64,000 bases of DNA from the NCBI GenBank assembly GCA_013399875.1, contig VXAZ01000587.1:1906617-1970616 (forward strand), given 5' to 3'. The translations under genes and the position numbers were made by a program. Positions 37,440-50,560 of the stretch are shown one piece after another (positions within the stretch are counted from its first letter, which is position 1; every line of letters begins with the position of its first letter). Below the pieces are notes generated by a model. It ran no database searches, had not been told where the DNA came from, and was given only the letters and a program-made list of their open reading frames with translations. This DNA is from Gymnorhina tibicen (lineage: Eukaryota > Chordata > Aves > Passeriformes > Artamidae).

Positions 37440-37830
37440 AGATTACACCTGGCAGTCTGTCAGTAATATTTATGCTGCCATACCCTATAGCACCTCATGG
37501 CAACCTTCCCCCTCTTAATTAATGCTAAAATGTATCTCCCATAGATAGTTATAGATGCAACCTGACTAATGCCTAGTAGAAGCACTTTGTGGGTATAAAT
37601 TACACCTGGAAGAAAGAAAGGTGGATTTTAATTAAAAATATACCATCTACTCCCAGCCTACAGACTGATTATACATTGATTTACAGCTCAGCAGTGCAGT
37701 GAGGCCAGGAGACAAATTAATACCAATTGTAGGTGCTGAGGAGCAGACACACTTTCTGTCAAACTGGACAATGTAATTTCATACATTAAACATCTGGGGG
37801 TTTTATTTTAATCTTGTTATAGCAAGGCCA
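37440..37830. promoter_or_regulatory. Candidate conserved non-coding block
   Basis: About 390 bp without repeats or open frames. It is dense in AT-rich homeodomain-like words (ttaattaa at 37515-37522, aattaataccaatt near 37714-37727) and ends near a CArG-like word ccatatatag (37828-37837). It resembles a developmental enhancer in texture only. Confidence 0.25.
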
Positions 37831-38890
37831 TATATAGCAGGGGAAGAAAAAAGTCTTACTAAAGTAGAACTGTTCCTGAAGTGACCTAAGATAGACTAAA
37901 CAGACCATCTGTCTAAGGAATCTGATTTTTAACCAGAAATAAAAAGGAACGGTAGAGCCTATGAGTTATGGTTAGCCTTAGTTATTTTTTCATAGTGCTC
38001 TAACTTTCCCCTGGAAAAATGTAAACAGACTGAAAGAGAGGGGGAAAAAAGTTTTCCAACATTTTATTGCCTAGAGGGAAGTCAAGGGGAAAAGTCATTT
38101 TTCCTCTCAAGCAAGGAAGGAGCTGCAAAGTCACTCGGAGCTGTGCGAGGAAGGCACGTCAGAGCAAAACTACTGAAGTGCAGTGCGTGAACAAGACTGC
38201 CATAACAAAGTGATCAGCATCACATTCAGCTATGCTGCTGCCAGAAATAAACTTATCAAGCCGTGATGATACTCATTTGAATATTAAAGGAGTTACACGT
38301 TCATTGCTCTTTTAGATGAGAATAAAATACCTCAACAGAAAGCAGCTAAAATTATAATAGAACAGTATTCCCAAGGACCATGTGAACTTGCAGTACAAGA
38401 AAATACCCTTTCTGTGAACTCCCCTTGAGCATGGAGAATGTACTTATTTACACTGATTAATCCAGTAGTTTCCTCTCTTCCTTTCAGACTACTAATGAAT
38501 ATCTCTGCTTTGAAAAAGCAACAAACCAACAACAAAAAAAAAAAGCCAAAACCAAACCCAGCGAAAAAAAGAAAACCACACAACCTAAACAAGCAAAAAT
38601 CCAAATGTTGCCAAACTACCCTTACTTCTAAAGTCACAGAGCGAAGAGCTGTCCTTTAAACCCACGGTCAGAGAGGGTGGTGGAGGTGTTAGCACACACA
38701 GCGCCACTGGAGCTGACTCCTTGGGTCATGCAGGACTCTGCCAAATGCCCTGCCAGACACCACTATAGATGTATGACTAAAGAATTAGAACGTCGGATTT
38801 TCAGGCTGAGGTTTTTTTCAGCAAAAACAATTAAAAACTCATACAAGTGGCTGGATCCAATCTCAGTTCCGTGCCACAATGAAACAAAAC
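37831..38890. other. Non-coding stretch with A/C-rich tract
   Basis: AT-rich DNA with the longest A/C-rich tract of the window (38515-38602). From about 38.68 kb, long frames begin on both strands that run into the GC-rich minisatellite region; they are not supported as genes. Confidence 0.6.
38515..38602. repeat. A/C-rich low-complexity tract, longest copy
   Basis: Nearly 90 bp of the plus strand with almost only A and C, apart from a few G and T bases. It includes an 11-A run and several AAACC-type units. A member of the recurring tract class. Confidence 0.8.
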
Positions 38891-39483
38891 CACAGCAGCC
38901 ACGCAGAGGGCCCCAGGCCGCACCCGTACCCACTGCCGGAGCCGCAGAAAGGGCCCCAAACCCCTGCACACCTGGGGGCACTGAGACAAAGCCCTGTTTC
39001 TCACAGAAATTGGGCCTGCAGGCCCCAAGTGCTGTGCACAGAGCAGTCCCCGCTGGGACCGGGGCTCCCTCCAGCCCAGCACACGGCGTCTCACAGCAGC
39101 ACAACCCCAGACACCGACCGAGCGCGCTGCGGTACCAGCGGAACAATCCCTCCCGACAAACGGCCCCGAGCAGAAAGGCCAAGGGCCAGCAGCCCCCAGG
39201 AGCTGCACACTCACCCTGCAGGCTGCGTGCCCCGCGTTCCAGCCTTCCACAGCTCCCGTCTCCTTCTCCTCCTCCGGGCTGTCCCTCAGGGAATAACCCC
39301 GCTCCGCTGCCTCGCCCCCTTTTCAAGCCCCAGGGGCGGCTGCTCCGTGCAGCCCCGGCTGTGCTGATGGGGAGCACCTGGTGCCGTGGGGAGCCCCGAG
39401 GGGCTGGGGCTGGGCCCGGGCCTGGGCCTGGGCTCTTGCCCAGGGAGGTGCCACTGCAGAAGGGCTGGCAGTGCCCATCCGGC
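38891..39483. other. GC-rich patch flanking the minisatellite
   Basis: About 600 bp rich in G, C and moderate CpG, immediately 5' of the six-unit array. Frames are open on both strands (404 codons plus, 428 codons minus), so composition, not selection, explains them. The plus translation is Pro/Ala/Ser-rich without domains. It could be an orphan CpG island or a transcribed non-coding region. Confidence 0.5.
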
Positions 39484-39845
39484 AGCCCTGCCCTGCCCTC
39501 TGTGCCCGGGGAATTTGCCGTGACAGGCTGCAGCCCTGCTCTGCCCTCTGTGCCCTCTGTGCCCGGGGAATTTGCCGTGACAAGCTGCAGCCCTGCCCTG
39601 CCCTCTGTGCCCTCTGTGCCCTCTGTGCCCGGGGAATTTGCCGTGACAGGCTGCAGCCCTGCCCTGCCCTCTGTGCCCTCTGTGCCCGGGGAATTTGCCG
39701 TGACAGGCTGCAGCCCTGCCCTGCCCTCTGTGCCCTCTGTGCCCGGTGAATTTGCCGTGACAAGCTGCAGCCCTGCCCTGCCCTCTGTGCCCTCTGTGCC
39801 CTCTGTGCCCGGGGAATTTGCCGTGACAGGCTGCAGCCCTGCCCG
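39484..39845. repeat. Minisatellite with 180 bp higher-order structure
   Basis: Six units share the core gaatttgccgtgaca, starting at 39511, 39568, 39634, 39691, 39748 and 39814 (spacings 57, 66, 57, 57, 66 bp). Length differences come from an inner 9 bp repeat ccctctgtg present 1, 2, 3, 2, 2 and 3 times. Units 2 and 5 share the variant tgacaagctg; units 1, 3, 4 and 6 have tgacaggctg. Positions 39541-39660 and 39721-39840 are identical at 119 of 120 bases, so a 180 bp block was duplicated recently. All unit lengths are multiples of three, which keeps frames open on both strands. It is likely length-polymorphic. Confidence 0.95.
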
Positions 39846-42800
39846 GCACGGCGGAGGTGCAGACCCTGAAGTTTTGCCTCCTGGACACTGAAGTTTTGTG
39901 TCCTGGTGGGGGTTGTGACCCTCAGGTGACCCATGGGACCCCATCCCTTCCAGTGGGGCTCCCCCAGCTCCCGGAGGCTGGCAGGAGCTCTGTTGCCACC
40001 GGTGTCTCCTGTGCTGCACGTTCCGTGTGCCCCGCAGGTACCGTCCCAAGCGGGGCTGCGTGGCCCATCGTATTTTGAGCCATCAGTTTTTGGCCTCGCT
40101 TTTGGTACTTCAAAGTCTGCTTTTTGGTTTTCTGCTTCAGTCATTCCTGCGTTCAAAAGCGGAATATAAATAGGATCACAGGAACCAATCTTCCATTTCT
40201 GCCAGAATAAAAATTAAAGCTGCACTATTGACATCATCATATGCAAGTAGCAACCACAGAGTAGAACTGCATAGCAAGTCATAAAAAGATTCATCAAGTA
40301 TTAAATGAATTCGATTTTTAATTAGACTTTTAGTGGTCAGACTTTTAAAAATTCTGTCAATATTTTTGAAAAGCTTTGACAGAATTGTTTTTCTTGCAGT
40401 GTAAATTTGGTTAATATATAAAATAAGTATCTTCAGATCAAAGTAAGGCAATTGAAATGCTCAAAATACCTTATTAGGATTATGGGGAAAAACATAATTA
40501 CCAATTTGCTACTAATAAAATAGATTTTTGTTTATTGTGTAACACTGAAGCAAGGCTTAACCTTGCAGCTTTACTTTGGTAGAACTCCCATCAAGTGAGG
40601 AATTAGTGCTAGACATAAGTCGTTACGTGGGAAGAATGCAGGAAAATATTTTTCTAGTTAAATCTTACAAGTTTTTTTTGAGTAGCTAGCAGGTATCATC
40701 AGCTCTGGGGACGTTAAATGCTTAACTGCCATCATGGGCTGTGAAAATCACACTGTTAAGAGCCTGCAAGGGACATAGCACTGAAGTAGGCAAATAGAAA
40801 TTTAAAATTAATTTACTGTCCCACTCGTAGGTTAGTCTAGGTGGAAGTTCTCAATCTGGAAATGGTGTTATTTGGGTCTGTGTCTCACATCCTTTACCAT
40901 ATCTTTCATGGTTGCTAAGAAACAGCAGCATTACAGCGAGTAATCATTCCTACTTCAGTCTAAATTGTAGTTAATTAGCCGACGTGTGAAGTGGGATCCC
41001 TACCACGAGAAGAAAGAGATACCCTTTATGTTTCAAAGCACAAACCAACACAACTGACAAGCTGAGGACTCGTTCTAAATCAAAATGTTCGAATGGTAGA
41101 AAGCTTTGGAAAGTTTACATTTCCTGGAGTGGTTTGTAATACACGGGCAGAATAAAGGAACCATGATTAGCTGGGCCCCAAAATCTGTCTTCTTGCAGAC
41201 CTTAATGAAAATTCTCAGCTTGAGTGTGAAATCTGATGGGTACAAAACCAAAGATGATGTGATTGGATAAATTAAAATGAAAGGGATTTGTTTTCTGACA
41301 TGGATAACATATACAACAGACAAGGTTTACGGCTTAGGAGAAGGTGGGAAGTAAAAGATGGTACTGGGATATTTTAGAAGATTTGAAGGCATAATTTTAC
41401 GTGGAAATTAGAAACATAGAACCAGGTACAAGTTATCTGGGACTAAAAATGTTTAGGATAGACAAAAATAGCTGATTATCCTTGTCTTCTGTATTTCTCA
41501 TTTACCCAAACAGGGGTAAACATCATGGTCTTGAACAGCAAGAGTGTTGGCTGTGTCATTTGCCAGGGAAGTTTCTAATTAGTGCCTTTGTTGTACATAG
41601 CTGTAGTCAAACGATTTTGTCATTTGATTGCCAAATAGGAGTGGAAATTTGGTATTTCGTTAGCAAAGAACAATGAACAAGTGCCTGATATTTGAAGCTC
41701 AGGACAGATCTGTCATTCTCTTTCTAGCAAATTTGAGGTAGCAGTGATACTGTTTTTTAACTAAGGCAAGTAAGAGAATTTTAAATTCCTCAGGAACTGA
41801 TTGCGGTAAAAGCTTTTTTTTTCTTTGTACATTTTTAGATAATACACAATTTTCTTACGTCCTGCTTGGAGAGGAAAAGAAGAATTTGTTTCAGTGTCTT
41901 TTCACATTTCTTTTCTAAATATGGATGTTACGGAGAGACATTTCTAAGACAAGTGCAATGAACTTCTCAGCTGTTACTGAGCAGAGACTGATAGTCTGTC
42001 GAGGTGCTAAGTGTTAGCATCAATAACCATCTCACTCTGTGCCCTGTTAGACAGCCTTCATTTTAGTAGTTGTTTATAAGAGCCAAAATGCCTTGTGTGA
42101 TGGTTTATTAAGCAGGACACACTCTGCAAACAAAAAGATATTTGTGTTCATTATGCTTGGAGAGCTTTCAAATTACAAAAGTGTGGAAAATATGGTTTAG
42201 ATCTTTATATGTTAAAACTATGTGTATTTGTGCGTGTGTTGCTATTTCTAGACTAGGATTCTAAAGTTGTTACTCTGATTGTCTCTAAAGCCCTCTTTTC
42301 CTTCCTCTCCCTGATGGTGGAAAGATACATATGTCTTGTAAGAAATCAATGTTTATTTCGTTTTACTACTGATTGGGATGTCAGAGGGCTTTCAAGATGC
42401 ATTGTAAATAAATAGTTTGACTGAGGCCACGCGGGCTGTGCCCCAGAGGAGAAGCTGTGGTAATTTTTGGAGCAGCCCAGCGCTATTTTGGACACGAACT
42501 GGAACAACCAGCTGTTGTCATAGGGGCGGAAAGAGGTAAAGCAGGGGTGGATGCAGCCTGACCCAGGAGAGGAGGATACACTCTGCAGCCAGGAGCACAT
42601 AAGGAAATGAATGAACTGAGCAGAAGTGGGGGTGAAAGTGGGATAAAACTTTCCTTTCTCCCACTCCTTCATCTGTCGATCCCAGCCCAGACTGTGAAAT
42701 TCATATGGGTGAAAAAGATACCCATAAGATACACTTCAGTACAGACCTAAAGAATGTAAACTGCTAAAGGCTTCTGTTGGTCCTGAGCAATTTGAAGAAT

Positions 42801-45479
42801 TCTCCAGGGCTGCTTTATCTATCCTATTGCCCCCAGATAATACAGTATTAAGAAAATCTTCAATTCTAGCCATGAAAGGTTGTCTGTGGTTGATCATGGC
42901 TGGTACGAGTTTCACAGAAGCTTGCTGGCTTGTGAGAATACAGTTCTCAGAAGCACAGTGGACATTCCACAGAAATCTGTTTAAGGCTATTGTGTTTGAA
43001 GTACATAAATAAGTATTTTAGTCTGTCATTACTCTTTGAATGTCATTGTGAAAGTGTAGTGAGGTGTGTAATTCAGTGGGATGGTGAGTTTTGTTGCCGA
43101 CTCCCACATCTAATGCATCATTTGGTTGTAAGGGGTGTTACCTGAGGGGCTGACAGCCCTACCTGGGCCTAGCAGAGTGGCTTTACATTTTTATAATGGG
43201 ACTAGTGTGTGAGTGAAACTAGCCATGAGTTTCACTTAGTAGCTCAAGTGAAATAACGAGTAGCTCAACTTCAGTAATGACAAACTCATCCACCGTCTTG
43301 TGAGTGCTCTTTGGCTGGTGCCCCACAGACCATCTCTCTTCTGGCTTGCTCATCAGGACTGCATTCCCCTGGAGTCCCAGTGCACTGGCTGTGCAGTGTC
43401 AGAGAAGTGCAGGGATATTCTGGAATGGTCAGGAACCCTGCCCAGGGCACATCGCTCACTGCCTGTCCCTGAATTCTGTCCTCAGCAAGAACTGCCAGTG
43501 TATGGTCTCCCACACAGAGGTGGTTGCAGCATCAGTTTGGGTGGTACCTCTGTGCCCAGAAAAGCTGAGGTCCTGAAGCCAACCCAAAGAAATCTTTACT
43601 GAAAACAGCAGGCAGGTCTGTAAGTGGCAGGCCCTTAACAGAGGGGCAGCGTGGCAGGGTAATGCCGCTCTGTGGGAAGGAGAGTGTGTGCCAGGCCCTG
43701 CTCTACCTGCAGGACCGCTGCACGTTGTTTCTGGGATGCTCTTGGAAAGGCTGGTGTAGATGCAGACACGTGACAAACAGATTTGGCTTCCCAAATCCTC
43801 TGGCTGGAACTCCTGTGTGTGGCACGGGCAGCGCTAGCCACTGCTGCAGCATCTGAACTGTCAGAGCAGAAAGGGAGGAGCTGGCAGGACCTACAGACAC
43901 TGGGCAAGGACTGCATTCCTGCATTCCCAGCGGCAGGCTCTGGCACATCTCTGTGCTCCAGTGTTTCAGCTTTCAAAGGAAGCTTTTGGAAAAAGGCTAT
44001 GGAACAGACACTCAGTTTCCACTTGACAGAAAGCAGCAGTTCAGCCCCACTAACTGTAGATCCTTTTTAGAGAACAACCCTAGAAATGAATCAGAAAAAG
44101 GCACAGCACAAAATAGGCTGCTGTTTCAACTGGCAACTGCAGAATGCACTTGTGTCGGGCTATTTCTGTCTGCCTCGCTCAAGAATAATTTCCATCATTT
44201 TAAATCATTTTTCCAAGTTACACAAGCTGGTTTCATTTTCCAGCACTAACCGAAGAGAAACCTTTCTTTAAATCTTGTAAACGATCATGGGTGAGTAGAT
44301 GAACCTGCAACAGACCTGAATAGATATGCCAGATACCCAAATGAGCTTGTCATCTACTGCAGAGTGCTGGAAAAAATAAACAATTCTGATTAGATGTTTG
44401 AGTGGCAAACTTCCAGTCCCAGCAGTAAAGGCAGGCCCTATGTACTCTGGAGCTGACATATTTCTTCAACATAGAACAAAGTGAACTCTGCAGCAACGAT
44501 GACTATAGCCAGCTGTGGAAAGGAATAAGCACTCAACAGCCTGCTGCAGTGTTTTCAGTGTTCTATTTAATTTTGCAGATTACATAACTTTTTTTCAGTT
44601 CAGCATGCTTACAGTAAATTTAGGCTTATAAAGACTTGACTGGGTTTTCATAATTACCTTTTTCATGGACATCTTGGAAAAACTTCCTGGGCTTCTCTGG
44701 TCTGGCTAAGTCCTCCAGGTCTACAGTCTAGGACTCAGCCTAGATATGTAACTTTCTATAACGTGCTCCACCCAGGAAATAAACGTGTGGAGAATTGTGG
44801 AATGTTTTCTCTATCAAGAGCTGGCAGCAGCGCGATGCCACACGTGAGTAGTGGTGCACAACCTCCCTGTAAGCATCTGAGCTCCATCCAATCCAGGCAG
44901 GAAAGGGAGGACTTTAGGGCTTAGCGAATTTTTTGGTTTTTTTGTTCAGCATTTTTCTTTTTAATTAATTAGTCTTTATTTCCCTGCTAATAAATGAGAC
45001 ATCATGGACTTTCATCTGTCTCTTTGTGCAAGCTGAACGGCACAGGCACTGCCGTGGGAGTCGGTGCTCCCAGCTCTGCACCCTTCACTCGGGTGTTTTA
45101 ACACGGCCCCTATCAAAGACTGAGCATTATGAATATAAATAAGCTATCAGAAGTTACCAGCTTTGAAGCTGTGTATAACAACTGGTTCTAAATAAAAGCA
45201 AGGACTGAAGCACCAGCAGCAGCACTTACATGGACAAGAAAGACACCTTTCATGTAGTGAGTACCTACAGAGAGGCTCCTACTGCTCAGCAGCACATGAA
45301 AGGACACCAAAGAGGAGACGTGTGAGACTTCACTCGCACGAGGTTAATGCATTGTCTGTTTGAATCATGAGAAAACAGAAGCAAGAACACAGCACACTGA
45401 GAAGTTAAAAAAAAACCCAACTCGGCCTGATTTAATTGGAAAGCATCACTTGGCTGGCTTCTTTAGTAATTGCTGGAAG
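39846..45479. other. Non-coding stretch, no gene seen
   Basis: The GC-rich patch continues to about 40.07 kb, then the sequence becomes AT-rich. Around 43.3-44.1 kb composition rises to moderate GC, with overlapping frames of 60-113 codons on both strands and no recognisable domain. A G/T-rich tract lies at 44927-44946. No gene, RNA or intact mobile element recognised. Confidence 0.6.
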
Positions 45480-45890
45480 CCATCCCAACTCTTTATATAT
45501 TTAGAAGTGATACAATTCAACTCATAAATAATTTTTTAATAAGCGACAGTGCTCCCAAAGTATGTGATTTAACCCTTAAACGTGCATGAGAAATAGGGTT
45601 GTTCCCTCCATGCTTCACACATTTAGAACATTTTATGACAACAATAATTTTTCTGTTGTATATTTTAGAAGTAGGATATCACAATAAATGCATTTGCTGT
45701 CCTGTGAAGTGACAAAGGCTTTGGGCAGTAGGTAATAATAAATGCTGAAACAATTAGTATTGTCAGTCCTATGGTGTCACAGAGATGAAATTATCATTAG
45801 GGAAATCTACATAAGTGTATGCAAGATTAGACTTGATTAAAAGGCAGTCTTTGCACTGCAAAATCTAGTGCTGCTGTGTTGTCATTGAGA
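45480..45890. promoter_or_regulatory. Candidate conserved non-coding block
   Basis: About 410 bp of repeat-free AT-rich sequence with no frame of 60 codons and many AT-rich homeodomain-, forkhead- and GATA-like words. Texture-based call only. Confidence 0.22.
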
Positions 45891-47099
45891 ATGAAAAATT
45901 TCCTGAAAAAAAAATACATGTGTGTGTAACATACCTATGCATAAATATATTTACACATTTGCTGGGGTTTTTGGTTTGTTTTGATGGTTTTGTTTGGGAT
46001 TTTTTTTCTAAAAGGACACCAAGTCTACATGAGCAAGGTCAGTATCAGCTCTGTTAGTCTGAAGAGAAGCACTGAGCTGGATTCCCTATTGCACAGGGGA
46101 ACAATTCACTTTTTCAGCCAAAATCTGTGCAGCAAAGCTAACTCACAGCAGACACAAGAAGAAAGGGCTGACAAGCTGGGAGATTGACAGGAAATCACAA
46201 GGAATTTTAGGAAACATACATGCACTTCCAAGAATATTTCAACCAGCCAATGTTTTCTATCAAAGCAGTTTAATAATTCCAGCTTATAGGAATGCTAGAG
46301 ACAGCCCATAACTTGTGATTTTCCCTGCTCTCAACTGCATAAGTAGATATAGCCATAGTTATTTGTCCAGCCTTAAGTCTCAGTAGGTGCAGAGTGGTTG
46401 TTGTTCTTCAGTCATTTGTCTATTCAGAATAAATGTGATGAGGGGAGTGCTCCCTCACTGGGTGGAGAACTGGACCAGTTTGTCAGTGCAGGTGGAACTG
46501 TGCTGGTGCACACCAGAGGATTTCGCTTCTTATTTTTAAGAAAATCAAACAGTTTCGGAGGCTGGTTCTGTACCTTGGGACAGAGGATATAGGAAAGACC
46601 ACAGATTCTTTTTGATTCAGGGGTTATGTTTTTCTATGACTTCAGTGCAAATTTCAGCCATGCTCTGACTCATCTTTGGGATATTATTCAATACAGCTAT
46701 TAAACATTAGACTGCATGAACAGGGTCACCTTAGAACTGGCAAAAATTTAGGACATATTTGGAAAGATATGAGGAAGGGGGGAAATCAATATTTTTTTAA
46801 TTCAATTTCCCAGTAAGCTCTGCTCATTTAACTCAGAACATACCCTATAAAACGACAAAGCTGTTTACATTAGTAAGTTTAAGCAGGCTTGGCTGCGAAA
46901 TCCCTGGCTGTTAAAGAAGCGTGTTTTCATTAGTTTCAACTGGCTGTGGGTTTAAAAAAAGTAACAAATGGTGCTGGAAATCAGCAAGGTGCCAAGGCTG
47001 GCAACAGGGAGTCCCCCGAGCCTGCAGCCATTCTAATCAGGGTACTGCTGAAAAGCGCTGTGCTCAGAGCTGTTCTCTGGCACTGGAGACTGGAACGCC
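45891..47099. other. Non-coding stretch with a G/T-rich tract
   Basis: Contains a G/T-rich tract at 45962-46009 (complement of the A/C class) and otherwise AT-rich unique DNA. Only short frames of under 70 codons occur before the GC-rich patch. No gene recognised. Confidence 0.6.
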
Positions 47100-47410
47100 T
47101 TTTCATTCACTTCTTCCCACTCCCGTGGGTTCGCGGGGACCAGCCGAGGAGAAAAGGCTCCTTGTGGCAGCCGTTCAAAGGATGAGGGGTTTGTATTTGC
47201 ACGTGGGGGTGGCTGTGGCGTTGCCAGCCCCTCGCGGTTTGCCACAGGAGCTCGGAGGGGCTGCTTTGCTCCGCTCGCACTCGGCTGGTTCGGTTCCCTC
47301 CCGCCCGTCTCAGCCAGGGAAGGCAGGCCCAGCAGCTTCGCTCTCCGGAGCTCACCCATGAGAGTGCCGCAGTGTGACCTTGCAAACTCCGCGAGGAGGA
47401 ACCGGGGGGA
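47100..47410. other. GC-rich patch with moderate CpG
   Basis: About 300 bp clearly GC-richer than its flanks, with CpGs near 47128-47160 and 47220-47310. Frames are open on both strands (146 codons plus, 108 and 92 codons minus), pointing to composition. It could be an orphan CpG island. Confidence 0.35.
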
Positions 47411-50269
47411 ACTTCTTAACGGAATCTGTTAAAGGACCCACGTAAGCCTTGGGAGACAAAAGCCCATTTTCCTTGTACGACAGAGCAAGGGGAAAAGATT
47501 CCACAGGCAGGGCTCGAAGAACAGCGTGTGATTATAGTTACCCACATTTAACCAAAATACACTAACCAGCCTATGTCATAAAAATGACAACCAAGAAATA
47601 ACATAGAACGAAGAGTTTCAGAGATCTTACAAATTGTGAGAGTTTGGTAGAATTAGCCTGTTATATTTCAAAACTTCAGAGGCTTTTAAGCATCCACTGC
47701 ACATGTTTCTCCATTCCTGTCTCTGAAGCTGTTGTTTTCATTTGCTGCTTTGCTGACCTATGCCTGTGCTCTCTTCACTTCTGAAGCAATGTAAAGATAA
47801 TGCCATTAAAAGTCACTCCTAAATCTGACTATTGACACAAATAATTTATATCCCCATATTCCAGATGATTTCTATTATTTTGTGGTGAGAAAAAAAAAAA
47901 AACAAGGAGGAATGAGGCAAGAGCAGACAGTAAGATTTCAGCTTGTTCTCTGCGAAGTTGTCATAGTGAAAAATAAACATAACTAAAAGAAATCAGAAAA
48001 TAGTCCTTCTCTTCATTTGCTGGTTCAGTCCCCAGTGAGGAGGATGAGAGCCTGAGACAGACATACTTTTTAAATTCAGGACGTTAATTCAGGCTGTAGC
48101 CACTGTGCAGGGCAGGGTTATTCTCTGGTAGCGGTGGGAAATCAGAACCATAACACCCGGTATCCCGTACAGAGACAATACATTCTGAGAAACGTGGGGA
48201 AGTGCATCCAAAAGTACATATGGCTGGCTGGGATACGTCCCCTTACATAGGGAGTTCCCTCTGAAAGAATTAGGAAAGAGGACCTGCTGGAGATTAAGTC
48301 AGTTTGGGATGAGGAATGGTTGGGGTCAAACCGAAGTACACCATGGAAGAAAAGAGCTCTGTGCCACCATACACAACATCCTCATTTTACACGGCCAGCT
48401 TAGGCCATGACCACTGACACCAGTAAACACTTCCATGAAACTCTGAATATAGCAAAGGAATTCTTATCCATGCAGCAGGAAGTAGAACCCAGTCCTAAAT
48501 CTTGTTCAAATGCAGCCTTAGGATCTGCTGCTATTTCAGAGGCAGAGCCCCATTCAGCAAATGCTCCTCAACAAGGCAGTGTTTTCTCCACCTTTGTGGA
48601 GAAAAAAAGGGCAAGTATTTTCTTTAAACATTTTGTTTTCTGTAGTTTATCTGAGCAGATATCTAAATAACTTCTTCTTACCACAACATCTTAGCCATAC
48701 ATTTCAATTTTTGTAAATTTCTCTTTGGAAAGAAAATGAAGGGAAAAGCTGCCTCCAAATGCATATGGTTTCATTGATTGTAAAATAAAGGACTTTAATG
48801 GGTAAATGTAAAATAAGAAAGCAATTGAAAGGTATTAGAAGAAGCCATTACAGGAATATCCAAACTAAGCCATCCAAGTGTACCCTTTTAGAATATCGAA
48901 ATATGCTACATTCCTTTTATAGTGTTGGACCGAGTTTTATTCTGGAATAAAGCAGATTGCTGTACAATTGTCAAGCACCTCTGAATTTTACAAACCATAC
49001 CCATCAGATTGTTCAGGAGATTTATCAGGCTCCATTTGATCAGTTGACAAAGCAGTATCATTACTATAACCATCTCGATTAAGGAACTCGGTGCTGCCCT
49101 GAATAAATCATGGCATATCATCACATTTATAGATTTGTGTTCGGAGCATTAATGGCCTCACTTAACCAAAAGTCACTGGATGCAAATCTCTCTTCAGCTG
49201 CTGTCTCAGGATGCATCCTTTGCGTGAGTTCCAAGAGGAAAATGCATCAGCCACAAGCACGAATGTGGGACCAGAACACACACACGGCAGCTGACCTTGC
49301 CATTGTCACCCCACTCTCTCCATTTGTCAGGAATCCTGCAAACTCCAACGTGCTGCTTGGATTTGTAGGCTGTCTCTCACTAGTAAGAGACAGAGTTCTG
49401 GTATCTGGAGTTTTATTTCTTTGATAAAAGCTTTCCACAAGCAATTTCTGTGTATATTAAAGTCAAACAAATGTCCACTGAAGCAACATTATGCAGCCAG
49501 CACTGGGCTGCACTTAATGAGAGTTCACACAGTGGGGAGTGAGTCTGAGAGGCTCACTGGGGAGCCCATTTGCCGTAAGGAAATGCAATTTTATCACAGG
49601 CATATTTTGCATTGGTTGTTAAGCAAGCCAGAAGGGTAAAGCTTCTGCATGTGCTTTCCCTGTAAGCATGAGAGTATTTAATATTTGGGGAGAAAATATC
49701 GAAAAGGGGCAAGTGGAAAATCATCTTCTGGCTTTGGGCTTGAAGAAAGGACAGAGCTGACTGATGGGGAGCTGCTGCTCCTGAAACAAACCTTGAGGGA
49801 CCTGTGGGCAGGGAGGGAGCAGTGCTGCCAGAAGCTGAGGAAATGCAGATGAGCACAGGCAGGCCTGAAGAGCACCATGCCGAGGGGTCCTCTGCAACAG
49901 CATCAGGCCTGGAGGGAGAGAACAGATTGCTGCAAAAGAAACTATCTGAATAGACTTGGGTGGGGAAAAGGGAAAAAAAAACTCAAAAAGAAAAGCGGGC
50001 CAGCTCTCTTTGGCAGCAAACCCAGCTTCTCCAAGGTGAGGCCCACTGGGTTAAATTGCTGCTCAGTTATTTGCCAGGGGAAGCTTCAGCCATACTCAAG
50101 TGTAGGGCTGAACAGCACGAGACTAGCAGCTCAGATCAGCACTGGTTAAAAGGAAATACGAATAAACAAAAGGGCTCCTCTTCCAGACCTTTCCTGTTGA
50201 ATATGTAATGTGTGATGTCTCTATGCAGAGGACTGCAAACGTTCTCTCTTTTGGCTTAAAGCATCCTGG
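47411..50269. other. AT-rich non-coding stretch, no gene seen
   Basis: Unique AT-rich DNA with a 13-15 base A-run near 47887. Frames are at most 104 codons, on both strands, with no known domain. No gene recognised. Confidence 0.65.
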
Positions 50270-50560
50270 GAAACTTCATCAAATTAATTACAACTGCTAG
50301 TAAAAGTAAAACAATTATTTTAGAGTATCATTCAGCTTGATGCCAGAGTTTATTGAAGTGTTCCTGCCAGCAGTTTATTCCCTATGAGCAGTACCTATAT
50401 TCAGAGCACAAATACTGCATTATCACTCTTTAGCTTTCTGGTGCAAACCCATAGGAATCCCGAGATTATTTGAGTTTATGAAATAATAGCGATGAATGGC
50501 ACATATACAGCCATTCCTTTTTAAGGCTCCTGCCTCCATTTAAAAGCATAGAAACGTCTC
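50270..50560. promoter_or_regulatory. Candidate conserved non-coding block
   Basis: About 290 bp of repeat-free AT-rich sequence with homeodomain-like words (aaattaattaca at 50281-50292) and no open frame of 60 codons. Its texture resembles conserved enhancers. Weak, inference only. Confidence 0.2.

Noticed and set aside
38677..39891. 404-codon plus frame as a Pro/Ser-rich repeat protein gene
   Set aside because: Three minus frames are open over the same array, the repeat length is divisible by three, and there is no recognisable domain or splice context.
38763..40049. 428-codon minus frame as a gene
   Set aside because: Same argument as its antisense partner: openness follows from GC-rich repeats. 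The Gly/Thr/Glu-rich translation is just the repeat read backwards.
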